Part shown: positions 37,901 to 46,731 of the stretch, in pieces
Layout of the letters: the number at the start of each line of letters is the position of its first letter
How positions within the stretch are numbered: the stretch's first letter is position 1
NCBI GenBank assembly: GCA_947245485.1
Contig: CAMXOH010000003.1
Span: 1 to 50,575, forward strand
Direction: 5' to 3'
From: an uncultured Clostridia bacterium
Lineage (GTDB): Bacteria; Bacillota; Clostridia; Christensenellales; Borkfalkiaceae
Length of the DNA: 50,575 bases
Made by a program: the position numbers and the translations under genes
Notes under the pieces: generated by a model
The model's database searches: none
What the model was told of the DNA's origin: nothing
What the model saw: only the letters and a program-made list of their open reading frames with translations

Positions 37901-39187
37901 TCCTATGTTGATTACCTGCGCCGGAAGATAGCCGAACTTAATAAACAGAAAGCTACAATAAAGCTGACCGTAGAAGGCGAAGAACAGTTAGCCGTGCTTA
38001 ACGCCGCATTGTCAAAGGAAGAAGGCACGACGAAAAGCGTTTCAGCAGCTTTTAAGGAATCCTTTAAAAGCATAGGAAGCAGCATAGACCTTGTTTCCGG
38101 GGCATTTGACAGCGTTATAAGCGGAATAAAGAAAATGGGTGTTTCAATGGACGAAGAAACGGACGCTATTTTAGGGGACATCGGCGGAATGCTTGAAGGT
38201 GCAGGACAGTTCGCCGCAGGTTACGCAAGCATGAACCCGGTACAAATGGTTTCCGGTGCGGTAGGCTTCCTTTCTTCCGCCTTCGACCTATTCAACACCC
38301 GCGACCGGAAAGCCGAGAAGTCCATAAAGAGACACCAAGAAGCCGTTACCAAATTAGGCTATGCCTATAACGCATTGGAACACGCCGTAGATAGTGCTTT
38401 GGGCGAAACCGTTTATCAGAACCAAAATGCCATGATACAGAACCTGCGCGCCCAGCAGAACGAGATACAAGGCATGATAAATGATGAAATCAGCAAGAAG
38501 AAAACCGATTGGGGCAGAGTGGACGAATTTAGGGAGCAATACGCCGAAGCCGGAAGGCAGATAGAAGACCTAATAAAAGAGATTACCGAGAGCATTACGC
38601 AAACTTCGGCTACGGAATTGGCGGACGAATTGGCTAACGCGCTGGTAGAAGCCTTTGAAGGTGGGGAAAACGCGGCTAAGGCTTTCGGGGAAGTAGCAAA
38701 CGACGTGATAAAAAACGCCGTTGTAAATGCCTTAAAATTGCAGTTCTTGGAACAACCTTTACAGAAGGCTATAAAGCAGCTTCAAAAAGACATGGGGTTT
38801 GATGAAGAAGGAAACGGTTCTTTTAACGGATTGACGGAAACGGAGCAGGCGCGCTTCAAACAAGCCATACAAGCAGCCGGGGCGAACTTTGCCGCTGCTA
38901 TGGATATGTACAAAGACCTATTTGAACAGTTGGACGAAGACGACCCCAGCACGTTAAGCGGTGCAATAAAGGGCGCAAGCCAAGAAAGTATAGACCTTTT
39001 GGCTGGGCAAACGAACGCGGTACGGGTAAACCAAGTAACATCGCTCCAACTTTTGCGGCAACAGCTTACGCACCTTGCGAACATGGACACCACGTTAGGC
39101 GTGATAAGCGGGCGGCTGCTTACCATAATAAACAAGATTACCAACACCCCTACGGATGATTTACGTTCGCAGGGCATAACCGATTAA
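34988..39187 (+). CDS. tape measure protein
   Basis: A 1399-aa protein that sets tail length; at about 1.5 angstrom per residue the tail would be near 210 nm. It is dominated by coiled coils (about 20-210, 480-900) and has a hydrophobic stretch (ALMATLTLGLSVAITVIIAAL, about 305-325) as in many tape measures. Two related blocks, DPYLDMLTKRKEKYADYLKWV... and DDPFVKSLEERKKQYQAYTDT..., each followed by FA-LL-EG-SY-DYL, show an internal duplication about 350 residues apart. The C-terminus is helical. It starts at the overlapped ATG. Confidence 0.9.
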   Translation: MNIQGGGLSFEISGSNDKLLSVLNESKKAIQNFSTAAISGGKGIDRAFENAAAAIEKGFADIDRIVDTNKASLAKLQEEYKRLSSEAAKAFSEARDADYRRYTEAAKNIQSEITLREKLINEAQASADQLLQEEKALKKQKEAAEKNVSTQISLRTQLRNVREELALLEANGQRGTEAFKKLQQEAGRLTDAIGDATTQARIFSHDNRGLQGMISGLSGVVGAFSAAQGAVALFAGENENLQKVMLKVQSLMSITIGLQQVANTINKDSAFMLTTVAKAKELLAAATNKLTIALGGSTIAAKALMATLTLGLSVAITVIIAALSKLQSKQAEAKKAQEEFNKKVSEAAGKPVAAYRALQTEWISLSGSLKEREKWVQNNADKFKELGFSVRDAKEAEELLVSNSSKFVEAMMLRAKAAATSELAIEKYKAVIEAQNKLDATPKAYVSKKGTYTDGYGVKRKGTVLEKSDTWKEAEETLEKAEAEYNKLINLQVNFTQQEKQILEQIGNQAGQIIAGSVEAAEKELARLQELYKKAGSDQERASLKKQIEAQQKEVNRISLSSGNGSKQNDPYLDMLTKRKEKYADYLKWVTSKDETLRKAANTEFATLLKEGTSYLDYLEKKRADIQAKATKTTTDLKNLSTLNNEIAKTTKEAVISDFDKKLQEELAACQTIGARLDLLEQRRKELSGDNSDVDNAKKDIIDDAKKDTVKQAKEETKQLLREYAGYLSDKLDFEESYAWKKQAITDKLAKATTSKDKQVAEAALAALEKKRAEYSKLTGNEQYDQLLQQYKTYQQQQTEIMKTYAAQRVEAEKQGNIAMIAQINAKEQAELSKLAASRLMASDSWNQLFSDLSTLTTNTINKLITDINSKKVSLSAQFNPADLKAINDQLEKAKDELHERNPFLALKDSLAELRAAMKADKLLESDDPFVKSLEERKKQYQAYTDTINSGDEILAGAAKEAFAELLSEGSSYVDYLRRKIAELNKQKATIKLTVEGEEQLAVLNAALSKEEGTTKSVSAAFKESFKSIGSSIDLVSGAFDSVISGIKKMGVSMDEETDAILGDIGGMLEGAGQFAAGYASMNPVQMVSGAVGFLSSAFDLFNTRDRKAEKSIKRHQEAVTKLGYAYNALEHAVDSALGETVYQNQNAMIQNLRAQQNEIQGMINDEISKKKTDWGRVDEFREQYAEAGRQIEDLIKEITESITQTSATELADELANALVEAFEGGENAAKAFGEVANDVIKNAVVNALKLQFLEQPLQKAIKQLQKDMGFDEEGNGSFNGLTETEQARFKQAIQAAGANFAAAMDMYKDLFEQLDEDDPSTLSGAIKGASQESIDLLAGQTNAVRVNQVTSLQLLRQQLTHLANMDTTLGVISGRLLTIINKITNTPTDDLRSQGITD

Positions 39188-39196
39188 CAACGGAAT

Positions 39197-39700
39197 ATGA
39201 GTTTTGAAGAATTGAAAAGGGCTTTAGCCGCCGAAGCGCAGGCTAAGGGCATTTGCTCGGAATGGTATAGCTTTATTCTTCGGGCGACATCAAAAGAAAG
39301 GCTTCTTACGCTTTTTGTGAAAGGGCTTGATTTTGTTTTTGACAACGATTTTCCCAGCGCGGAACTGCGTGCGGAGTTCAAAGGCTTGCATGAACATTAC
39401 GGTGTGTTCATCGACGAACCTTTCAGCGTTGCAGACATGCGCCGTATTGTAGCTTTCGGAACATCGGAAGGCGAAGCCCGGTTTTCGGGGTTCTGCGCGG
39501 CGCAAGTATGGGCGCGGGATGATACAAAGCTGGTTGTAGAGGTTGAAGATAACGCCTTTGTCTGCATTGACATAACCAGCCGGGCAAAAGTGGAGATAAC
39601 AGCAAGCGGGACGGCAAAGGTTACTGTCTTCCAACACGGCGGGGAGTGCATTAACCGGGCTTCCGGCAACGCGAATATAAAAGTAATTGATAAACGTTAG
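39197..39700 (+). CDS. conserved tail-associated protein
   Basis: In this 167-aa protein the N-terminal 75 residues are helical (MSFEELKRALAAEAQAKGICSEWYSFILRATSKERLLTLFVKGLDFVFDNDFPS) and the C-terminal half is a short beta-helix-like run of strands (TKLVVEVEDNAFVCIDITSRAKVEITASGTAKVTVFQHGGECINRASGNANIKVIDK). It lies between the tape measure and the distal-tail protein. No family name is recognised; the gene looks conserved in Bacteroidetes phages by its tidy placement. Confidence 0.6.
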   Translation: MSFEELKRALAAEAQAKGICSEWYSFILRATSKERLLTLFVKGLDFVFDNDFPSAELRAEFKGLHEHYGVFIDEPFSVADMRRIVAFGTSEGEARFSGFCAAQVWARDDTKLVVEVEDNAFVCIDITSRAKVEITASGTAKVTVFQHGGECINRASGNANIKVIDKR

Positions 39701-39705
39701 CAGTT

Positions 39706-40923
39706 ATGGCATTAGAACAGAATTTAATTTTAGACTTACCTTTCGACGAAGCGAATGGTTCTACCGTTGCATACGACTTTGCGCAGAACCGCCACGACGC
39801 AACCGTAGTAGATTGCAGTTTTGTAGCAGGTAAGCAGGGAAACTGCATAAATTTTGACGGCGAAGGATATGCAGACGTAAACTATAACGTTGTGCCCCTA
39901 TCCGGCAGTTTTACCATATTGGCATGGGTAAAAGCCAATAAATATCCGGACGGCTATACGGGCAAAAGAATAGGGTTGTTCTGCAATACCGACCAAGTGG
40001 AAGGCTACCGCACCTTTTGGATAGACGTAGAACCGGATAGCTGGGGCTTCTTCGCTATAAAGAAGTCCGGTAACAGAGTTTTGGTTTACTTAGACACGCA
40101 GTTAATAGAAACGATTGTACTTCCTTCCACGCTTACCGGGATAGCGTTAATACAAGACATTTACGGCATAAGTTACGGTTACGCCGATTTAGACAGCGTG
40201 AAGGTGTATAACGTCGTATTGAGAGACGCGGAAATAGGCGAAGAACTTAACTCCGTTGCACAGCTTGAATATTATTTGGATGGTAAGAACTTCCGCGATT
40301 TCGGAATACGCGTAGAAAGTTCTACGGGCGTTCTTGACCTTCCAAAACTGAAAACCCCGGCTTCCGTTGATTGGGCGGACTATCACGGGAAAGTTATAGA
40401 CCTTACCGAAAAGCGATACCAAGAACGCGAAATAACGCTTAATTGCTGGCTAAAGGCTTCTGGCAAAATGGATTTTGTAGAACGGGTTAATACCTTGTAT
40501 GACCGTTTCCGGCAGGACGGCACACAGCGTCTTATGATTTCCATACACCCAACTAAACCGCTTGTTTACGAGGTTTACTGCGAAGACGGGGTAGCCCCTT
40601 CCAAACGTTGGCACGATGATAAGATGATAGGTACTTTCTCCCTGAAGCTGAAAGAACCCGACCCGGTTAAGCGTGTCGTAAGACACCAGCGATTAAACAG
40701 CGGTTCGGCTTCGGTAAGCGTAGCTTTCAAATCGGATAAGATGGTTAATATCTATTGGGGCGATGGTACGGTAGATACAGACGTTTACGGGGATTGCACC
40801 GGAAAGAACGCCATTAGCCACACCTACACGGATAACGGAATTTATTACATAATTGTAGCCGGGGTAATTGAAGACATAACGGACTTTGAAACTAACGGTA
40901 TTGTAGTATGGAACAGATTATAA
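39706..40923 (+). CDS. distal tail protein with LamG and PKD-like domains
   Basis: A 405-aa protein. Residues about 1-185 are a concanavalin/LamG-like domain (LDLPFDEANGSTVAYDFAQNRHDATVV...SFTILAWVKANKYPDG...). Residues about 195-330 look Dit-like (FRDFGIRVESSTGVLDLPKLKTPASVDWADYHGKVIDLTEKRYQEREITLNCWLKA...). Residues about 340-400 resemble a PKD/Ig module (MVNIYWGDGTVDTDVYG...HTYTDNGIYYIIVAG). Carbohydrate-binding modules on a Dit suggest binding to the capsular surface of Bacteroides. It overlaps the next gene by 16 nt. Confidence 0.7.
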   Translation: MALEQNLILDLPFDEANGSTVAYDFAQNRHDATVVDCSFVAGKQGNCINFDGEGYADVNYNVVPLSGSFTILAWVKANKYPDGYTGKRIGLFCNTDQVEGYRTFWIDVEPDSWGFFAIKKSGNRVLVYLDTQLIETIVLPSTLTGIALIQDIYGISYGYADLDSVKVYNVVLRDAEIGEELNSVAQLEYYLDGKNFRDFGIRVESSTGVLDLPKLKTPASVDWADYHGKVIDLTEKRYQEREITLNCWLKASGKMDFVERVNTLYDRFRQDGTQRLMISIHPTKPLVYEVYCEDGVAPSKRWHDDKMIGTFSLKLKEPDPVKRVVRHQRLNSGSASVSVAFKSDKMVNIYWGDGTVDTDVYGDCTGKNAISHTYTDNGIYYIIVAGVIEDITDFETNGIVVWNRL

Positions 40924-43900
40924 TAAACCATGCCGACGGAAGCAAAACACCGTTATTCAGCAGGAAGAATATAAGCGCAGTAAGCAAGGCGACGCAAAAA
41001 ATCGCCTTGCTTTCCGAGGACGTGGTAAATATTACCATAACCACCGCTACGCCTTTGGATTTGATGATAGGCGATACCACGCTGATATACGGCAAAAAGT
41101 ACAAACTTAACCAGCTTCCGCAAATAACCAAGAACGGCGAAAGGAACTATACCTACGAACTGACCTTAGAAGGGGCGCAATATGACCTTATAGATGTTCA
41201 GTACCATTTGCCCGAAGATTGCTACGGCGATACGTTCTACTCGGATTTGGGCGGGCATTTGGAAGTATTGATGTGGAACATAAGCCGCGTATATCCGGGG
41301 CTTTGGAAGCTGGGGAACTATCCCAAAGATACGGAGTACACAAACTTTACAGCCACCGAAAAGAATTGTTTGGCGGCATTGCAGGAACACTGTACCAACT
41401 ACGGCGTAGAATTTGAGATAACCAGCGACGGGAAGACCAACACGCTCAACATAAAAGCCAAAGCGGGAATAACGCATACTTTCACGTTGAAGTACGGGCG
41501 CGGGCGTGGTCTGTACCAGCTTAGCCGTACCAACGTGAACAATTCCGGGATAACAAACCGCCTTTTCATTTACGGCGGAACGGAGAATTTAGGCAAGAAC
41601 TACGGGCATACAAAGCTATGCCTTCCCGGAACTACGCGCCTTACTTCCTATTTGGAAGATGCGGAATCAATAGCCGCCTACGGGATAAAGGAAAACGAGA
41701 AGAACTATACCAACATCAAACCGGGACGTATAGGCACGGTTACGGCATTGGGTACGGATAAGATTACCTTCATCGACAATACGATGTTTGACCTTAACGC
41801 GAAAGAAGCGGACGGGAAAACAACGAAGTATCTGATAGAAGGAACGAACGCAAAGATTAAGTTTGAAAGCGGGCAACTTGCAGGCTACGAGTTTGACCTG
41901 CACAGCTACGAGCATGGAACGCATAAGTTTGTAATAAACAAGTTCCAAGACGAAAACGGTACGGTATTCCCTTCCGAAACTTCCGGCGCGTTTCAGATAA
42001 GCGTAGGCGACAAATACAGCATTTTAGATATTCAGTTACCGCAGGAATACATAACGGAAGCCGAAAAGGATTTGAAGGAAGCCGGGACAAAGGATTTTGA
42101 AACCATGACACAGCCGCAAGTAAGTTACAAACTTGCACTAACCGAAGGCTTCTTTATTTCGCTTTGGGGCAAAGAAGTGGAAACCGAAATCCTGCACGTA
42201 GGCGATTTCATACCGATTGAGGACGAACAGATAGGCGTAAATAAGGCGGTAAGGATTACTCGCATAGAGCGCGATCTGCTAAAACGGCATAGCTACGACA
42301 TAACGTTAAGTGACACCGTAACGAAAAGCACTACCGTACGCGTTCTAAACGAAATAGAGGACTTGAACGAAGTTATTACCATAAACAAGCTGGCAGACCC
42401 CGCAAGGGCGCGCCGCCGTTGGCTGGCTACGCAGGAACTTCTAAACATGGTATTTGACCCCGAAGGCGACTATTACAGCGAGAAGATAAAGCCGCTTTCC
42501 ATTGAAACGCAGATGTTAAGCGTTGGGGCTAAAAGCACACAGTTCACACTGCAAAACATTACGTTCCAGCCGAACTATGGCGGCAACCCTAATAGCCTTT
42601 ACGTTTCTTCCGGTACATTGGTTCATTACGCGATAGAACCGGACGCATTGAAGTTGTGGGGGCTTTCTTCGGCAACATTTACTAACCTAACATCCGCTAC
42701 GGCGTATTACATCTACGCAAAATGTCCTAAAAACGGGGATAGTGGAACTATTGTACTATCCGCTACGGCTAAGACGGTAGAAGCGGAAGCGGGCTATTAC
42801 AATTTCCTTGTAGGGGTTCTTAATTCGGTTGTTACAGATACGAACGGGAAGAATCCCGGTAGACTTGTTTCATTGACTTACGGGAGCAGTACCATAAACG
42901 GGCGTTTCATCCGTACCGGAAGGATAGAGAGCAGCGGTGGCGGTAAATGCTACTTCGACCTCGACAACGACGAAATAGGCGGCGTTATTCACTTTGTAAG
43001 CAGCGACGGAACGACAAAGAACGTTTCAGACCTCGACCAGATAGCGAACGAAACAAAGAACTACATAAATAATACCCTGCCCGGTATTCTGAACGAAATA
43101 CAAGCGCAATTAGACGGGCAAATAGAGCAGTTCTTTGAAACATACGACCCGACGCTGACAAACGCGCCCGCGAAGGATTGGAACACAACCGCGCTGAAAG
43201 ATGAACATTTAGGCGACCTTTTCTATAACACTTCAACGTGTAAAGTTTTCCGTTTCGTAAAAAACGGTTCTACTTACAGTTGGCAGGAACTACAAGACAG
43301 CGAAGTAGCGCAAGCGTTGGCACTTGCTAACGACGCGTTAAAACTTGCCGGGACAAAACGGCGTATTTTCGTGGCACAACCTACAACGCCTTACGACGTG
43401 GGCGATTTATGGGTACAAGGCAGTACGGGCGACATCATGCGATGCAAGACCACCCGCACTTCCGGTTCTTATAATTCCGTAGATTGGGTAAAGGCTTCCA
43501 AATATACGGACGACACCGGGCTAACCAACTTTATAAACAACAACTTTACACCAACTGTAAACGACCTTACGGCACAGATAGACGGAAAAATAGAAAGCTG
43601 GTTCCAATCATCCGACCCGGCGACTAATTGGACGACTACGGCACTAAAGAAAGCGCACGTAGGCGATATGTGGTACAGTTCATCAACAAAGTTGTTGAAA
43701 CGCTATACCGTTTCCGGTTCTGCATATTCATGGACTACGATAGAAGACCAAAAGGCGATAGACGCATACACGGCAGCAAGCAAGGCACAGGACACAGCGG
43801 ACGGGAAAAGGCAGGTATTTGTAACCCAGCCCAAACCACCGTATGATATAGGCGACCTTTGGCTGACGGGTGGAAAAACAGACGGAATACTAAAACGTTG

Positions 43901-44933
43901 CATAACTAAACGTACTTCTGGTTCTTACGTCGCTAACGATTGGGTGGAAGCCGTTTATTACGATAACACCCAAACCACGATAGACGGTGGCATAGTAACA
44001 GCCGGAACGGTTCAGCTTGCAGGTAGCGACGCGAGTATAAAAGCAGGAATAACAGGGGAAGGCACAGCCGACACAAGCGTAAGGTTTTGGGCTGGCGCAA
44101 GCAAGGGAAACCGGGCTACCGCACCTTTCCGCGTACTGCAAGACGGTAGCTTTGTAGCTACGAAAGGAACTATAACGGGAACAATCAACGCAAACGCCGG
44201 AAGTATTGGCGGCTTTGCGATAGCAAGCGGACGAATAGGCGTAGCGGCTTCATCCGGCGACACAAGCGGAAGCGGTTTAGCATTGCTTAGCAGTTTTATA
44301 AAGTTCTCGGACTCTTACCGCTGGGCTTCCATTGGAACGAACGTATTACCAGCTTCTACCGGGTTGGTCGGCGTTGGACGTTTTACCAACAAGACACCAA
44401 ACAGCTACGGAACTAACTACGGGCTACTTATTGAAGCGTCCGGCGCGCTGGTTAATTTGGGTATAGTGAGCAAAGGCGCGATAGTTTGCGACAGCTACGT
44501 AGCGGATTACGGCATATCAAAACTTTTGCCTTCTGTAAATACCTGCCTTACGCCGGGCGACGCTACCAAGCCTACGTTATTCAAGTTAATGCCGCGCTTC
44601 ATTTATAGCAACAGCGGCATAGGGCTACCGCGTCGTGATTCCATTTGTACTGTGTTAGGCATTAGTAATTATACAGCCTTTGCCGTAAGGATTACTATTA
44701 TTTGTGATAGAACGAGCACGCAGACCGGGTACGTTTGCGGGCGTAATACATTCGTAAAGAACAGTTCCGGCGGCAACGCTATGGATAGCAACTACTACCC
44801 GTACCGTATGAACAACAACGCGGGAAACGAAACCGGAAAGTGGAACATGGCGGCGGGCGACATACGCGAGTTTCTTTTAGTTTGGGACGGAAGCAGCGGA
44901 TATTACGCCTATTTATTGAACATAAGAGAATAA
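40908..44933 (+). CDS. large tail-tip/fibre protein
   Basis: A 1341-aa protein. Residues about 1-480 resemble the phage tail-associated (Tal/gp27-like) hub: NITITTATPLDLMIGDTTLIYGKKYKLNQLPQITKNGERNYTYELTLEG... and KLGNYPKDTEYTNFTATEKNCLAALQEHCTNYGVEFEITSDG. The rest is fibre. An internal tandem repeat (about residues 735-900 and 885-1030) shares GKIE-WF-xxDP, DLWxxG...RCxTxRTSGSY, DWVxA. A glycine/alanine-rich shaft follows (SIKAGITGEGTADTSV...). It bears no DGR variable repeat, unlike the downstream target. It probably carries host contact together with that protein. Confidence 0.8.
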   Translation: MEQIIINHADGSKTPLFSRKNISAVSKATQKIALLSEDVVNITITTATPLDLMIGDTTLIYGKKYKLNQLPQITKNGERNYTYELTLEGAQYDLIDVQYHLPEDCYGDTFYSDLGGHLEVLMWNISRVYPGLWKLGNYPKDTEYTNFTATEKNCLAALQEHCTNYGVEFEITSDGKTNTLNIKAKAGITHTFTLKYGRGRGLYQLSRTNVNNSGITNRLFIYGGTENLGKNYGHTKLCLPGTTRLTSYLEDAESIAAYGIKENEKNYTNIKPGRIGTVTALGTDKITFIDNTMFDLNAKEADGKTTKYLIEGTNAKIKFESGQLAGYEFDLHSYEHGTHKFVINKFQDENGTVFPSETSGAFQISVGDKYSILDIQLPQEYITEAEKDLKEAGTKDFETMTQPQVSYKLALTEGFFISLWGKEVETEILHVGDFIPIEDEQIGVNKAVRITRIERDLLKRHSYDITLSDTVTKSTTVRVLNEIEDLNEVITINKLADPARARRRWLATQELLNMVFDPEGDYYSEKIKPLSIETQMLSVGAKSTQFTLQNITFQPNYGGNPNSLYVSSGTLVHYAIEPDALKLWGLSSATFTNLTSATAYYIYAKCPKNGDSGTIVLSATAKTVEAEAGYYNFLVGVLNSVVTDTNGKNPGRLVSLTYGSSTINGRFIRTGRIESSGGGKCYFDLDNDEIGGVIHFVSSDGTTKNVSDLDQIANETKNYINNTLPGILNEIQAQLDGQIEQFFETYDPTLTNAPAKDWNTTALKDEHLGDLFYNTSTCKVFRFVKNGSTYSWQELQDSEVAQALALANDALKLAGTKRRIFVAQPTTPYDVGDLWVQGSTGDIMRCKTTRTSGSYNSVDWVKASKYTDDTGLTNFINNNFTPTVNDLTAQIDGKIESWFQSSDPATNWTTTALKKAHVGDMWYSSSTKLLKRYTVSGSAYSWTTIEDQKAIDAYTAASKAQDTADGKRQVFVTQPKPPYDIGDLWLTGGKTDGILKRCITKRTSGSYVANDWVEAVYYDNTQTTIDGGIVTAGTVQLAGSDASIKAGITGEGTADTSVRFWAGASKGNRATAPFRVLQDGSFVATKGTITGTINANAGSIGGFAIASGRIGVAASSGDTSGSGLALLSSFIKFSDSYRWASIGTNVLPASTGLVGVGRFTNKTPNSYGTNYGLLIEASGALVNLGIVSKGAIVCDSYVADYGISKLLPSVNTCLTPGDATKPTLFKLMPRFIYSNSGIGLPRRDSICTVLGISNYTAFAVRITIICDRTSTQTGYVCGRNTFVKNSSGGNAMDSNYYPYRMNNNAGNETGKWNMAAGDIREFLLVWDGSSGYYAYLLNIRE

Positions 44934-45026
44934 GCCATGCATCACGGCGCAAGGCATTAAATAGAAGTGTTGTAACGCCGAATTTCACGGCTTCGGCTAA
45001 ACAAACACTTCACGAGTATTTCACGA

Positions 45027-45060
45027 CGTATTAAACTAATACGATAAGAAAGTATTTTTG
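45027..45060 (+). promoter_or_regulatory. phage palindrome, copy g, with -7 box before DGR target operon
   Basis: A perfect palindrome CGTATTA-AAC-TAATACG (45027-45043), then 9 bp, then TATTTTTG (45053-45060). The layout copies that at 18912-18946 before the packaging operon. With no -33 box, it should be a regulated promoter giving the DGR target, accessory gene, template RNA and RT their own transcript. Confidence 0.7.
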
Positions 45061-45081
45061 TAACGACTTAAAATTAAGCGT

Positions 45082-45342
45082 ATGGAAAATAGAAACGGCG
45101 ATTTAGTGAGCGCGCAAATTTCGGTAGCCGGGAACGTGGACTTTTCCGGTGGCAACTTCCGAAAAGACACGCCTTTTTGCTTAAAAAACGATGGCGAAGC
45201 GGCGGTAGTATTGGAAGTAAACCTTTGGGGAATGCCCGAAGGCGAATTTATAAGCACGCGCTTTGAAACGGGATGGAACCCCGAAATTATCAGAGAGATA
45301 AAAGAAACGAGTTCAGTAACCGCCCTGATTTGGGGCTATTAA
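45082..45342 (+). CDS. small tail-associated protein before the DGR target
   Basis: A compact 86-aa beta protein (ISVAGNVDFSGGNFRKDTPFCLKNDGEAAVVLEVNLWGMPEGEFISTRFETGWNPEIIREIKE) directly before the DGR target gene. Small beta-sandwich proteins here may link or chaperone the variable adhesin. No family known. It is the first gene behind palindrome copy g. Confidence 0.6.
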   Translation: MENRNGDLVSAQISVAGNVDFSGGNFRKDTPFCLKNDGEAAVVLEVNLWGMPEGEFISTRFETGWNPEIIREIKETSSVTALIWGY

Positions 45343-45353
45343 AAATTATAACT

Positions 45354-46688
45354 ATGGGTTTAATTATTGCAGCGGGCAACACAAAGCCCGCGTTTCCTTA
45401 TGATTACTATTACGGCGTAAAGATTAATATAAACGTGGCAGATACCGCGTTAGAACGCGTAGGAAGACCGGAACTACATGTTTCGCTCCCGGTTCAATCC
45501 CTTATGCGCCGTTGTTTGCTTAACGATGCCGGGCAGGTTGTTACCTACCTTCATCAAACCGACAGTACGAAGACGGACACCGGGGCAGCGGCAGACCTTA
45601 CCGGAGCTTCCGGCATGGTAATGGTAGAAATACCGAAGCACTACCGTAAGTTTGAATTTGACGGTACTACGTTTACCTGCCTTATTTCGCAATACCAGCT
45701 ACCGGGCTTTATCGAAGTACCGAAAATGTACCGGAGCGCATACGAAGCCACGATAGACCGAACTTTATCGGCTACTCCCAAACTTGCCAGCGTGGTAAAT
45801 ACTACGGCTGCTTTCCGGGGCGGCAACAATAATACGGCATGGGACGGAACTTATAGAACCCTATTAGGTCGCCCGGCTACCGCCACATCGCTAACCAACT
45901 TCCGAAAATACGCACGAAACAGAGGTGCAGTAGGATTGAACGGCGCGGGCTGGAACTGCGATTTATACGCGGCACAAAACGCGACCTATTGGCTTTATGT
46001 GGTTGAATACGCCAACCTTAACTGCCAGCTTGATTTTAACGCGCAGCCTACAAGCGAAGGCTACAAGCAGGGCGGATTAAGTGCGGGCGTTACGACGCTT
46101 AACAGTACGAAGTGGAACACATTCAATAGCTACTACCCGTTTGTCCCCTGCGGTACTACAAATTCATTAGGCAACGCTTCGGGCGTAGTTGAATTTACCA
46201 TGCCGGACGAATACGATACGGGCGTAGTAGTTAAAGTAAAAGTACCTTCATACCGGGGAATAGAAAACCCGTTCGGGCATATTTGGAGTTGGACGGACGG
46301 ATGCAAATGCGCTATTGAATCGGATGCGGACGGCGGCGTAAGTTCTTTCTATACTTGCGACAACCCAGCAACCTACCAAGATACCAACTATGACAATTAC
46401 GTAAAACGCGGCGAACTTCCACGTAAGGAAGGTTATGTTAAGCGCATGATGATAGGCGAATACGGGGAAAATATGCCTACGGAAGTGGGCGCAGGTTCTA
46501 CTACCTACTTTGCCGACTACTTCTATACCAACATACCAGCCAGCGGCGTAGCACAAAGGGGTGTCTTGTTCGGCGGTTCTGCGCATAGCGGCGCGTATGC
46601 CGGGCTTTCGTACGCGTATACGAATCACGCGGCTACGACTACGGCTGCGCCTATCGGCTCTCGGCTTTGCTTTATCCCCGCCGCGTAA
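45354..46688 (+). CDS. DGR target: presumed tail-end adhesin with C-terminal VR
   Basis: A 444-aa protein (start at the ATG at 45354, MGLIIAAGNTKPAFPYDYYYG). Its C-terminal 180 residues have the formylglycine-generating-enzyme/C-type-lectin pattern (FGHIWSWTDGCKC, ASGVAQRGVLFGGSAHSGAYAGLSYAY...IGSRLCF), the fold known for Mtd-type DGR targets. The variable repeat 46559-46670 covers roughly the last 42 residues. It should sit at the tip of the tail and recognise the host surface, its binding face randomised by the DGR. Role from family knowledge; receptor unknown. Confidence 0.9.
   Translation: MGLIIAAGNTKPAFPYDYYYGVKININVADTALERVGRPELHVSLPVQSLMRRCLLNDAGQVVTYLHQTDSTKTDTGAAADLTGASGMVMVEIPKHYRKFEFDGTTFTCLISQYQLPGFIEVPKMYRSAYEATIDRTLSATPKLASVVNTTAAFRGGNNNTAWDGTYRTLLGRPATATSLTNFRKYARNRGAVGLNGAGWNCDLYAAQNATYWLYVVEYANLNCQLDFNAQPTSEGYKQGGLSAGVTTLNSTKWNTFNSYYPFVPCGTTNSLGNASGVVEFTMPDEYDTGVVVKVKVPSYRGIENPFGHIWSWTDGCKCAIESDADGGVSSFYTCDNPATYQDTNYDNYVKRGELPRKEGYVKRMMIGEYGENMPTEVGAGSTTYFADYFYTNIPASGVAQRGVLFGGSAHSGAYAGLSYAYTNHAATTTAAPIGSRLCFIPAA
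46559..46670 (+). repeat. DGR variable repeat VR1
   Basis: These 112 bp align gap-free with the template repeat 47104-47215. All 17 differences lie at template adenines (30 present); none affect template C, G or T. It ends, as in the other VRs, with ATCGGCTCTCGGCTTTGC. The 37 bp at its left end (from GGGTGTCTTGTTCGGCGG) are shared only by VR1 and the template. Confidence 0.97.
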
Positions 46689-46731
46689 CACGTCACGAAA
46701 CGGAATGTTTAACAATTAAAAATACAAGAAA

